Positions 1 to 6,967 of a stretch of 64,000 nt of DNA are shown piece by piece (position 1 is the first letter of the stretch; each line of letters begins with the position of its first letter). The DNA is from Alphaproteobacteria bacterium (lineage in GTDB: Bacteria; Pseudomonadota; Alphaproteobacteria; Reyranellales; Reyranellaceae), in the NCBI GenBank assembly GCA_016870115.1, contig VGCH01000008.1, forward strand, positions 62,001-126,000. The letters run 5' to 3'. The notes below the pieces were generated by a model that saw only the letters and a list, made by a program, of their open reading frames with translations, had not been told where the DNA came from and made no database searches. The position numbers were made by a program, and so were the translations under genes.

Positions 1-369
1 GACATGACCAAGGAGCAGGCCTACATCCATGCCCGCGAGACCGGGCTCAGCCTGATCTCGGTGATGAAGGCGGAGCTGGGCGATCTCGATCGCGTGAAAC
101 GGATCGTGAAGCTGCTCGGCATGGTGAATGCGGTGCCCGAGTTCGGCGATCATCCCGAGGTGATCAACGGCTGCTCGGATCTCTTCGTGCAGGTGTTCGG
201 CGATCGCGGGCGACACGCCCGCTCGGCCGTCGGCATGGGCTCGCTGCCCCGCGGCATTCCAGTCGAGATCGAGGCGATCGTCGAGATCGAGCCGGACCCG
301 CCCGCGAAAGCGCGCCGCATCAAGCCGATCGGAAAGACCAAAGCGGCGAAGAAGAAAAAGAAGCGCTGA
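1..369 (+). CDS. RidA/YjgF-family protein, 5' end outside window
   Basis: C-terminal part of a RidA (YjgF/YER057c/UK114) protein. RidA proteins hydrolyse reactive enamine/imine intermediates made by PLP enzymes; this variant may differ. The reading frame is open to the window edge, and the visible 121 residues match the second two thirds of a roughly 155-residue bacterial RidA, so the ATG at 4 is probably internal. Family marks are the LGDLDRVKRIVKLLG helix, the VINGCSDLF segment and GRHARSAVG with its conserved arginine, followed by the strand VEIEAIVEI. A lysine-rich tail (last 20 residues) extends beyond the usual end of the family. The stop codon abuts the stop of the convergent dehalogenase gene with no spacer: TGATCA serves both strands. 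Confidence 0.85.
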   Translation, partial: DMTKEQAYIHARETGLSLISVMKAELGDLDRVKRIVKLLGMVNAVPEFGDHPEVINGCSDLFVQVFGDRGRHARSAVGMGSLPRGIPVEIEAIVEIEPDPPAKARRIKPIGKTKAAKKKKKR

Positions 370-1089
370 TCAGCAGCCGAGCTTCGTCGCGACATCCTCG
401 ATCGTCTGGCCGACGACGTCCCAATCGCCGTCGGGCGCGAAGTCGAGCTTCTGGTGCGGGCCATACTCGGTCGGCCGATGCACGAACGCGGTCTTCAGGC
501 CGCACTTCTGCGCGGCACGCAGATCGTTGTTGTGGGCGGCCACCAGCATCACCTGGGCGGGCTCGAGATACATGCTGCGCACGACGCCGAGGTAGGAGTC
601 GGGATCGGGCTTGTAGTGCCGGAACGTCTCGCCCGAGAAGCAGTGATCCCACGGGATGCCGGCGTTCTTGGCCATATTGATCAGCAGCGCCACATTGCCG
701 TTGCTGAGCGTCGCCACCACGAACTTCTTCTTGAGCCGGCCGATGCCCCCGACCGAGTCGGGCCAGGGCCGCAGTTTGTGCCAGAGCCGCGTGAACTCCC
801 AGGCCGCCGCCTCGCCGGGATGATCGAGGCCACGCTTCGCGAGCAGCATCGCGAACGCCTCCTTGTGCAGCTCGTCGATGTTGGTCCAGGGCAACTCGCC
901 CGACCGCACCCGCGCCATCTGCGGCTGGTAGAGCCCCCGCCATTCGTCGGCGAAGCTAGTCCAGTCGGTGGCGAGCCCGTGGCGGCGGCCAAGCGCCGGC
1001 AGATCCTCGATGAGACTGCCGCGCCAGTCGACCACCGTGCCGAACACATCGAAGATGCAGACCTTGAGGTTGGCGAACGCGGCGGTCAT
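370..1089 (-). CDS. (S)-2-haloacid dehalogenase type II (HAD superfamily)
   Basis: Predicted cytosolic 239-residue L-2-haloacid dehalogenase, which hydrolyses 2-haloalkanoates to 2-hydroxyacids through an aspartyl ester. The HAD nucleophile is Asp14 in FDVFGTVVDWRG. Motif II is the LSNGN stretch, motif III the lysine of HYKPDPDSY, and motif IV the VAAHNNDLRAAQ segment typical of this subfamily. The frame stays open upstream to 1230, but the extra residues resemble nothing and overlap tag, so the ATG at 1089 in front of the conserved beta strand was chosen. Only 15 nt separate it from the divergent tag gene. The physiological substrate cannot be read from sequence; many such proteins are annotated only by homology. 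Confidence 0.88.
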   Translation of the reverse strand: MTAAFANLKVCIFDVFGTVVDWRGSLIEDLPALGRRHGLATDWTSFADEWRGLYQPQMARVRSGELPWTNIDELHKEAFAMLLAKRGLDHPGEAAAWEFTRLWHKLRPWPDSVGGIGRLKKKFVVATLSNGNVALLINMAKNAGIPWDHCFSGETFRHYKPDPDSYLGVVRSMYLEPAQVMLVAAHNNDLRAAQKCGLKTAFVHRPTEYGPHQKLDFAPDGDWDVVGQTIEDVATKLGC

Positions 1090-1104
1090 CGATAGCCTCT
1101 CCGG

Positions 1105-1698
1105 ATGGCGACGCGGCAAGATACGTTGGTCTTCGACGACGGCAAGGCCCGATGTGGCTGGGTGAGCGACGATCCGCTCTACCGCCTCTACCACGACACC
1201 GAGTGGGGACGACCGGTGCGCGATCCGCACGGGCTATTTGAACTGCTGATCCTGGAAGGCTGCCAGGCCGGCCTCAGCTGGATCACGGTGCTGCGCAAGC
1301 GCGAGCGCTATCGTACGGTCTATGACGGTTTCGATCCCCACAAGATCGCGCGCTACCGACCGGCGAAGCTCGCCAAGCTGTTGGCCGATCCCGGCATCGT
1401 GCGCCACCGCGGCAAGATCGAGGCCAGCGTCACCAACGCCCGCGCCTGGCTCGAGCTTGAGGCGCGTGAGGGTTCGGCAGTGCGATGGCTCTGGGGCTTC
1501 GTGGATGGGGCGCCGCGGCGCAACCGCCCGGCGACGCTGAAGCAGGTGCCGGCGCGTACGCCCGAGAGCGACGCGATGTCGAAGGCGCTGAAGAAGGCCG
1601 GCTTCAAGTTCGTCGGTTCGACCATCTGCTATGCGTTCATGCAGGCGAGCGGCATGGTCGACGATCATGTGGCGGGCTGCCACTGCGCGCGGGAGTAG
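1105..1698 (+). CDS. tag: DNA-3-methyladenine glycosylase I
   Basis: Cytosolic 197-residue base-excision repair enzyme that removes 3-methyladenine from alkylated DNA. The Tag zinc-site pattern is complete: Cys17 in RCGW, His30 in LYHDTEWG, and His188 and Cys192 in the C-terminal DDHVAGCHC. The segment LILEGCQAGLSWITVLRKR is characteristic of the family's helix-hairpin-helix fold. Length is normal. It is followed 4 nt later by the M81 peptidase gene, so the two are probably co-transcribed. The very short gap to the divergent dehalogenase means its promoter must lie partly inside that gene. Confidence 0.95.
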   Translation: MATRQDTLVFDDGKARCGWVSDDPLYRLYHDTEWGRPVRDPHGLFELLILEGCQAGLSWITVLRKRERYRTVYDGFDPHKIARYRPAKLAKLLADPGIVRHRGKIEASVTNARAWLELEAREGSAVRWLWGFVDGAPRRNRPATLKQVPARTPESDAMSKALKKAGFKFVGSTICYAFMQASGMVDDHVAGCHCARE

Positions 1699-1702
1699 GA
1701 TC

Positions 1703-3163
1703 ATGTCGAAGCGGGTGTTCATCGCGGCACTGGGAACGGAGACCAACCAGTTCGTGCCCTTCCCCACCGACCTCGCCGCCTTCGCCGAGTACGGCATCTG
1801 GCGGGGCGACGCCACGCGCCATCCGCCGACCTCGTTCACGGGTCCGCTGCATGTCTGGCGCCGCGAAGCCGAGGCGCGCGGCTGGACCGTGATCGAGGGA
1901 CTCGCCACCTTCGCGTCGCCCTCGGGCACCACGGTGCGCGCCGTCTACGAAGGCTTCCGCGAGGAGATCCTGGCCGGCATTCGCGCGGCGATGCCGCTCG
2001 ATGCCGTCCTGCTGAACGTTCACGGCGCGATGGTGGCCGACGGCTACGACGACTGCGAAGGCGATCTCTTGAGCCACGTGCGCGCCATCGTGGGGCCGAC
2101 GGTGGCGGTGGGTGCCGAGTTCGACCTGCATTGCCACCTCACCCAGCTGATGCTCGACAGCGCCGACGTGCTGGTCGGCTACAAGGAATACCCGCACACC
2201 GATCCCATGGAGCGGGCCGCCGAGCTGTTTGCGATCGTGGCCGACACCGTCATGGGCAAGGTGCGGCCCGTGATGGTCCGGCACGATTGCCGCATGATCG
2301 CGCAATACCGGACCTCGGTGCCGCCGATCGACGAGTTCGTGCGGCGCATGAAATCCTTCGAGGGGCGCGATGGCATCCTGTCGGTGTCGCTCAGTCACGG
2401 CTTCGCCTTCGCCGATGTCGAGGATGTCGGCACCCGAACGCTGGTGGTGGCCGACGGCGACCGCACCAAGGCCGAGGCGCTGGCGCGTCAACTGGGCCGC
2501 GAGCTGTGGGACAATCGCGAGCGCTACGCCACGCGTTATCTCACGGTCGAGCAGGCGATGGAGGCCGCGGGCCGGCACAACCAGGGCACGCTGGTGCTGG
2601 CCGATCGCGCCGACAATCCCGGCTCCGGCGCGCCCGGCGACTCGACCTTCCTCCTGCAGGCGCTGATCCAGCGACGGCTGGGCCCGACGCTGTTCGGCGT
2701 GATGTGGGACCCGCAGGCGCTCAAGGTGGCGCAGGCCGCGGGCGAGGGCGCGACGCTCACCATGCGCCTGGGCGGCAAGGCGGGCGCGGTGAGCGGCATG
2801 CCGGTCGATCTCGAGGTCACCGTGCATCGGCTCGCGCGCGACGTGCGCCAGCCCTACGGCCCGGTGATGGCGCCGCTGGGCGACATGGCGCTGCTCAAGA
2901 GCGAGCATGTCGATATCGCGATCAATGGCCTGCGCACCCAGACCTTCCACGCTGACGCCTTCCGCGCGGTCGGCGCGGAGCCCACCGACTACCGCACCGT
3001 GGTGGTGAAGTCCGCGCAGCATTTCTACAACGGCTTCGCCGGACTCGCCCGCGAGGTGCTCTACGTGGCCTCGCCCGGCGCCGCCGACCCCGACGTCACC
3101 CGCCTGCCCTACCGCAAGCGCCGCACCCCGTTTTGGCCCAAGGTCGCCGACCCGTGGGCGTGA
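1703..3163 (+). CDS. M81 family metallopeptidase (MlrC-like)
   Basis: 486-residue member of the MlrC/M81 family, named after the sphingomonad protein that degrades linearised microcystin. Most members occur in organisms that never meet microcystin and have unknown peptide-like substrates. Family signatures are the start RVFIAALGTETNQF, the AVLLNVHGAMVADG strand, EFDLHCHLT with candidate metal ligands, the GYKEYPHTDPMERA segment, and the C-terminal domain including LADRADNPGSGAPGDSTF. The ATG at 1703 follows a GGAG-like ribosome site overlapping the tag stop; an upstream in-frame start at 1631 would run through tag. No signal peptide is seen, so a cytosolic location is inferred. Confidence 0.9.
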   Translation: MSKRVFIAALGTETNQFVPFPTDLAAFAEYGIWRGDATRHPPTSFTGPLHVWRREAEARGWTVIEGLATFASPSGTTVRAVYEGFREEILAGIRAAMPLDAVLLNVHGAMVADGYDDCEGDLLSHVRAIVGPTVAVGAEFDLHCHLTQLMLDSADVLVGYKEYPHTDPMERAAELFAIVADTVMGKVRPVMVRHDCRMIAQYRTSVPPIDEFVRRMKSFEGRDGILSVSLSHGFAFADVEDVGTRTLVVADGDRTKAEALARQLGRELWDNRERYATRYLTVEQAMEAAGRHNQGTLVLADRADNPGSGAPGDSTFLLQALIQRRLGPTLFGVMWDPQALKVAQAAGEGATLTMRLGGKAGAVSGMPVDLEVTVHRLARDVRQPYGPVMAPLGDMALLKSEHVDIAINGLRTQTFHADAFRAVGAEPTDYRTVVVKSAQHFYNGFAGLAREVLYVASPGAADPDVTRLPYRKRRTPFWPKVADPWA

Positions 3164-3210
3164 GGTCGGGCGCGCGCTAGACTGGCCTCCAAGAATGAAA
3201 GGAACGACAC

Positions 3211-4008
3211 ATGAAAATCGCCGTGGTTGGCGCCGGCGGGCGCATGGGGCGGATGCTGGTGCGGGAGCTGGGGCGGCGCGCGGGTGCTGAGCTGGCGGCG
3301 GCCTGCGAGGGGCCGGGCTCGAGCTGGGCCGGCCGCGATTCGGGCGAGCTCGCGGGGCTGGAGCCCAACGGGGTGAAGATCGGCACCGACGCGGGCGCGG
3401 CGATCGGCGCGGCCGACGCGCTGATCGACTTCACGGTGCCGGCGGCGACGGCGGCGCACGCGGCACTCGCGGCCGAGCGCGGGCGCGCGATGGTGATCGG
3501 CACCACGGGGCTCGACGCGGCGCAGACCGCGGCCGTCCACGCGGCGGCCAAGCGCGTGCCGGTCCTGTGGGCGGCCAACATGGCGCTCGGCGTCAATGTG
3601 CTGCTGGCGCTGGTCGAGAAGACGGCCGCGATGCTGGCCGCGGACTACGACATCGAGGTGCTGGAGATGCACCATCGCCACAAGATCGACGCGCCCTCGG
3701 GCACGGCGCTGGCCCTCGGTCGCGCGGCGGCGGCGGGCCGCGGGGTCGCGCTGGAGAAGGTCTGGCGCAAGACGCGCGATGGCCACACCGGCGCGCGGCC
3801 GTCGGGCGAGATCGGCTTCGCCACGCTGCGCGGCGGCGAGGAGGTCGGCGTGCACACCGTGATGTTCGCCGCCGCAGGCGAGCGGCTGGAACTCGGCCAT
3901 CGCAGCTTCAGTCGCGAGACCTACGCCGCCGGCGCGGTGACGGCGGCGCTCTGGCTCAGGGGCAAACCGGCCGGCCTCTACGGCATGAAGGACGTGCTGG
4001 GATTGTAG
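3211..4008 (+). CDS. dapB: 4-hydroxy-tetrahydrodipicolinate reductase
   Basis: Cytosolic 265-residue enzyme of the diaminopimelate/lysine pathway, reducing 4-hydroxy-tetrahydrodipicolinate with NAD(P)H. The N-terminal Rossmann motif is AVVGAGGRMGR. The active site is the conserved HHRHKIDAPSGTA stretch carrying the catalytic His and Lys. The GTTGL and MALGVNVLL segments, the latter after AAN, are also canonical. The ATG lies behind a GAAAGGA ribosome site, 47 nt after the M81 gene. Other lysine-pathway genes are absent from the window. Its 3' end faces the convergent flavin reductase gene across a diverged repeat. Confidence 0.96.
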   Translation: MKIAVVGAGGRMGRMLVRELGRRAGAELAAACEGPGSSWAGRDSGELAGLEPNGVKIGTDAGAAIGAADALIDFTVPAATAAHAALAAERGRAMVIGTTGLDAAQTAAVHAAAKRVPVLWAANMALGVNVLLALVEKTAAMLAADYDIEVLEMHHRHKIDAPSGTALALGRAAAAGRGVALEKVWRKTRDGHTGARPSGEIGFATLRGGEEVGVHTVMFAAAGERLELGHRSFSRETYAAGAVTAALWLRGKPAGLYGMKDVLGL

Positions 4009-4033
4009 CGCACCGCCGATGGCGCGGGCACCG

Positions 4034-4102
4034 CGTCATCCCGAGCGCATGCGGGGGATCTTTCGGGTCCAGGAGAGACCCTTCCCTCCGCCCGAGCGTC
4101 AG
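4034..4102. repeat. Short palindromic-type dispersed repeat, copy 1
   Basis: Intergenic element between convergent genes, related to the copy at 50896-50963. Both begin with CGTC, share the core AGACCCTTC preceded by a TCGGG-rich part, and end in an imperfect complement of the start. This copy runs into the last codon of the flavin reductase gene. It resembles the REP-like palindromes common in high-GC bacteria. It could act as a bidirectional transcript end or simply be a non-autonomous element. Confidence 0.45.
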
Positions 4103-4599
4103 CCCGCGAGCACGTCGCCCGCGATGAAGCGGCCGTCGGCATAGAGCAGCGGTCGGGCGGTGGGGTCGAGCGCCAGCTCGACGATTTCGCCGACATAGAT
4201 CGTGTGCGTGCCGGCGGCCAGCCGCGCGACCAGCCGGCAGTCGAACGAGACGGGGCAGCCCGCGAGCGCCGGCGCGCCGGTGACGAGCGTGCTCCAACTG
4301 CCCATGCCTTCGAAGCGCGCGTCGCCCTCGATGCCATCCATGCCGGCGAAGCGCTCGGCGATCCGGCGATGTGCGGGCGCGAGGATGTTGACGCAGAAGA
4401 TGCCGGCTTCACCCAAAGGATCGTGCGCCGACGCGCTCTTGTTCACGCAGGCGAGGATCTGCGGCGGGTCGGCCGAGACCGAACAGACCGCCGTCGCGGT
4501 GAGGCCGCCGCGCTGGCCCGCGTGCCGGGTCGTGACCAACGCCACGCTCGCCGCCAGATGCCGCATGCCCGCCTTGAACCGCGCCGGATCGATCGCCAT
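4099..4599 (-). CDS. Flavin reductase family protein
   Basis: 166-residue protein of the flavin reductase/DIM6-NTAB domain family, which typically reduces FMN or FAD with NAD(P)H to feed a partner monooxygenase. Visible family features are the N-terminal FKAGMRHLAASVALVTT, the GLTATAVCSVSADPPQILACVN flavin-binding region (taken as a whole from residues 31 to 53), FCVNIL, and the late HTIYVGEIVEL strand. Length is typical. No monooxygenase lies next to it, so its partner is unknown. The leader holds a small GCCCC-GCGA-GGGGC hairpin at 4615-4628 just before the start. Confidence 0.85.
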   Translation of the reverse strand: MAIDPARFKAGMRHLAASVALVTTRHAGQRGGLTATAVCSVSADPPQILACVNKSASAHDPLGEAGIFCVNILAPAHRRIAERFAGMDGIEGDARFEGMGSWSTLVTGAPALAGCPVSFDCRLVARLAAGTHTIYVGEIVELALDPTARPLLYADGRFIAGDVLAG

Positions 4600-4732
4600 G
4601 CCGCTCCTCTACAGGCCCCGCGAGGGGCGGAAAACCTTGTCACAAAACGGCAGTATTGACGCAACGCAAATGTCACCCGGATGGCCGCGCTTTCGCGTTG
4701 CGCCGCGCGCATGAGCGGGCTGGGATGGGACG

Positions 4733-5623
4733 ATGGCCTACTCCGATCCCCCGCCCCCTTCGCCGCCCACAGCCGACGTGGCGTGGCGCAGCGAGGTCGC
4801 GCGCTGTCGTGCCGATCTCGCCCGCCATCGCGCGTCGGTCCTGGCGCATGCCCGGCCGGCGGGAATTCATGGCGTGCGGGTCAGCCTGCGGCGTCTGCGC
4901 GGTGCGGCGCGCCTGTTCGCTGATGCCTGGCCGGACGCAGGGACCGACGCGCTGGCGGCCGAGGCCGCACGCATCGCGCGCGCCTGCGGTCCGGCACGCG
5001 ACATCGAGGTGTTTCTCGGCGAGACACTGCCCGACGCCGGCAAGGCGGGTGCGGTCTCCGCCGAGGATCTGGCGGCGCTGCGGCGGGTCGGCCTGAAGCT
5101 GAAGCGCGTCAGACGCGCGGCGGCGCGGGCGGCGCTACAGGGGGAGCAATTCACCGCTTTCGAGGCGATGCTGGCGGCGGCCGAGGCGGCACCTGCGGAC
5201 GGGGCGCCGCCGTTGCGGGAGTTCGCGCAAGCCGCGCTCGCCAAGGCCGATCAGCGGGTGCGCAAGCGCGGGCGCGGTCTGGCGCGCCTGAAGGACGCCG
5301 GGCGGCACCGGCTGCGGCTCGCGGTCAAGAAGGCGCGCTACGCCGCGCAGACGCTCGCGGCCTCGTTCGAGCCGGCGGCGGCGGCGTCCTACGCCGAGGC
5401 GACGGCGCGGCTGCAAGGAGCGCTGGGTGCCGTCACCGATGCCGCGACGGCCCGCGCCGTGCTGGACGATATCGCGGGCGCGGCGCGCCCGGCCGACAGT
5501 GCGCGCATCGCGCAGGCGGGACGGGCGATCCTGCGCTTCGTCACCCGCGAGGGCCGCCGGCGCGAACGCAAGCTCGACCGGGCCTGGAGGGTGTTTCGGG
5601 CGGCGCCGCCCTTGTGGCGCTGA
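4733..5623 (+). CDS. CHAD domain-containing protein
   Basis: 296-residue arginine- and alanine-rich alpha-helical protein. CHAD domains (conserved histidine alpha-helical domain) bind inorganic polyphosphate and often target polyphosphate granules. The two diagnostic repeats are visible: [18 protein letters not shown] near residue 43 and [18 protein letters not shown] near residue 186, each with the conserved His and basic residues. No CYTH phosphatase domain is fused or adjacent, so this is a stand-alone CHAD protein. It is followed 43 nt later by the COG0523 GTPase. Function beyond polyphosphate binding is not inferable. Confidence 0.85.
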   Translation: MAYSDPPPPSPPTADVAWRSEVARCRADLARHRASVLAHARPAGIHGVRVSLRRLRGAARLFADAWPDAGTDALAAEAARIARACGPARDIEVFLGETLPDAGKAGAVSAEDLAALRRVGLKLKRVRRAAARAALQGEQFTAFEAMLAAAEAAPADGAPPLREFAQAALAKADQRVRKRGRGLARLKDAGRHRLRLAVKKARYAAQTLAASFEPAAAASYAEATARLQGALGAVTDAATARAVLDDIAGAARPADSARIAQAGRAILRFVTREGRRRERKLDRAWRVFRAAPPLWR

Positions 5624-5666
5624 CGGCCGGGTTCCGGCGCCCGCCCGGCTGGGCTATAAGGCCGTC

Positions 5667-6827
5667 ATGACCCAGACCGCCCCGGCGCCGGAAGAGCGCA
5701 TTCCCGTGACCGTGCTGACCGGCTTTCTTGGCAGCGGCAAAACCACGCTGTTGAACCGACTGCTGCGCCGGCCGGAGCTTTCCGACACTGCCGTCATCAT
5801 CAACGAGTTCGGCGAGATCGGGCTCGACCATCTGCTGGTCGAGAAGAGCGATGACGAAGGCATGGTGACGCTGAATTCGGGCTGCCTCTGCTGCACCGTG
5901 CGCGGCGACCTCGTGCGCACCATGAGCGAGCTGTTCCTGAAGCGCGCACGCGGCGAGATCTCGTCCTTCAAGCGCATGGTGGTGGAGACCACGGGTCTCG
6001 CCGATCCCGCGCCCATCCTGCACACTCTGATGAGCGATCCGCTGCTGGCCTCGCGCTATCGCCTCGATGGCGTGGTGACGACGGTCGACGGCGTGAACGG
6101 CGCGGGCACGCTCGACAGCCATCAGGAGGCGATAAAGCAGGCCGCCGTCGCCGACCGGCTCCTGTTGACCAAGACCGATATCGCCGACGCGCCGGCGCTG
6201 GCCGCGCTGCGCGGTCGGCTGCACACGCTGAACCCCGGCGCGCCGCTCGAGACGGTGGCGGCGGGCGAGGTCGATCCCGCGCGCATCCTCAATGCCGGCC
6301 TCTACAATCCCGACACCAAGACCGCCGACGTCCGGCGCTGGCTTCAGGCCGAGGCCTACGACCACGCCCATGACGGGCACAGCCATCATCACCACGAGCA
6401 CGGGCACGGGCATGGGCATGGGCATGACCATCACCACGACCACGCGCATGGCGCCGGCGACGGCCAGGACCCGCACGACAAGAACCGCCACGACGACCGA
6501 ATCCGGGCGTTCTGCATGACCTTCGACGAGCCGATGAGCTGGTCGACGGTGGCGGCGGCATTCGACGCGCTGGTGACCTATCGCGGGCCCGACCTTCTGC
6601 GCATCAAGGGCATCCTGAACGTCAAGGACACGCCCAAGCCGGTCGTGGTTCATGGCGTGCAGCACGTGTTCCATCCGCCAGCGACGCTTGAGGCTTGGCC
6701 GGAGGGCGACGATCGGCGCAGCCGCGTGGTGTTCATCACGCGCGACATCGGCGAGAGCACGATCCGCAAGGTGTTCAATTCGTTCTTCGACGCCGAGAAG
6801 AAGGGCTGGGCCGCACCCACTGGCTGA
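5667..6827 (+). CDS. CobW/COG0523 family GTPase, probable metallochaperone
   Basis: 386-residue G3E-family GTPase. The P-loop is GFLGSGKTT near residue 19, and the metal-binding GCLCC motif is near residue 74. A histidine-rich stretch at about residues 231-270, with many His-Gly, His-Asp and His-His pairs, precedes the CobW C-terminal domain. Members insert zinc, cobalt or iron into client proteins or allocate metal under starvation. No cobalamin genes are adjacent, which favours a zinc-type chaperone over CobW itself, but that is inference. The ATG at 5667 was chosen because the upstream part of the frame overlaps the CHAD gene. No Zur-like operator was recognised upstream. Confidence 0.88.
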   Translation: MTQTAPAPEERIPVTVLTGFLGSGKTTLLNRLLRRPELSDTAVIINEFGEIGLDHLLVEKSDDEGMVTLNSGCLCCTVRGDLVRTMSELFLKRARGEISSFKRMVVETTGLADPAPILHTLMSDPLLASRYRLDGVVTTVDGVNGAGTLDSHQEAIKQAAVADRLLLTKTDIADAPALAALRGRLHTLNPGAPLETVAAGEVDPARILNAGLYNPDTKTADVRRWLQAEAYDHAHDGHSHHHHEHGHGHGHGHDHHHDHAHGAGDGQDPHDKNRHDDRIRAFCMTFDEPMSWSTVAAAFDALVTYRGPDLLRIKGILNVKDTPKPVVVHGVQHVFHPPATLEAWPEGDDRRSRVVFITRDIGESTIRKVFNSFFDAEKKGWAAPTG

Positions 6828-6839
6828 CGTGCTGGAGCG

Positions 6840-6885
6840 GAACAGGATCAGGTGGAACCGCATGGGGTCCCACCCGGTCCCATTC
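6840..6885. repeat. Long imperfect hairpin between COG0523 gene and polA
   Basis: A 20-nt arm (6840-6859) and a 22-nt arm (6864-6885) around a GCAT loop pair imperfectly, with several changes that would be G-U pairs in RNA. The block starts at GCTGGAGCGGAAC (6831). A similar start, GCTAGAGCGGAAC, occurs at 43469, which suggests a dispersed element rather than a simple terminator. No T-run follows. It could still block read-through from the GTPase gene into polA. Confidence 0.5.
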
Positions 6886-6924
6886 GCGCGCACCATCGGT
6901 GTGTGTTGCAGGGGGCACCATGAC

Positions 6925-6944
6925 TTCAGCTGATTCCAGCTGAA
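6925..6944. promoter_or_regulatory. Perfect 8-bp hairpin upstream of polA
   Basis: TTCAGCTG and CAGCTGAA flank the tetraloop ATTC, ending 23 nt before the polA ATG. It would form in the polA leader if transcription begins upstream. It may be a protein operator or RNA hairpin; no regulator match is recognised. Confidence 0.35.
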
Positions 6945-6967
6945 CGCAGAGTGCGCTAGGGTCGGAC

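Noticed and set aside
6840-6870. LexA box (GAAC-N7-GAAC) before polA
   Set aside because: The GAAC words are 11 nt apart, not 7, and are part of the hairpin element.
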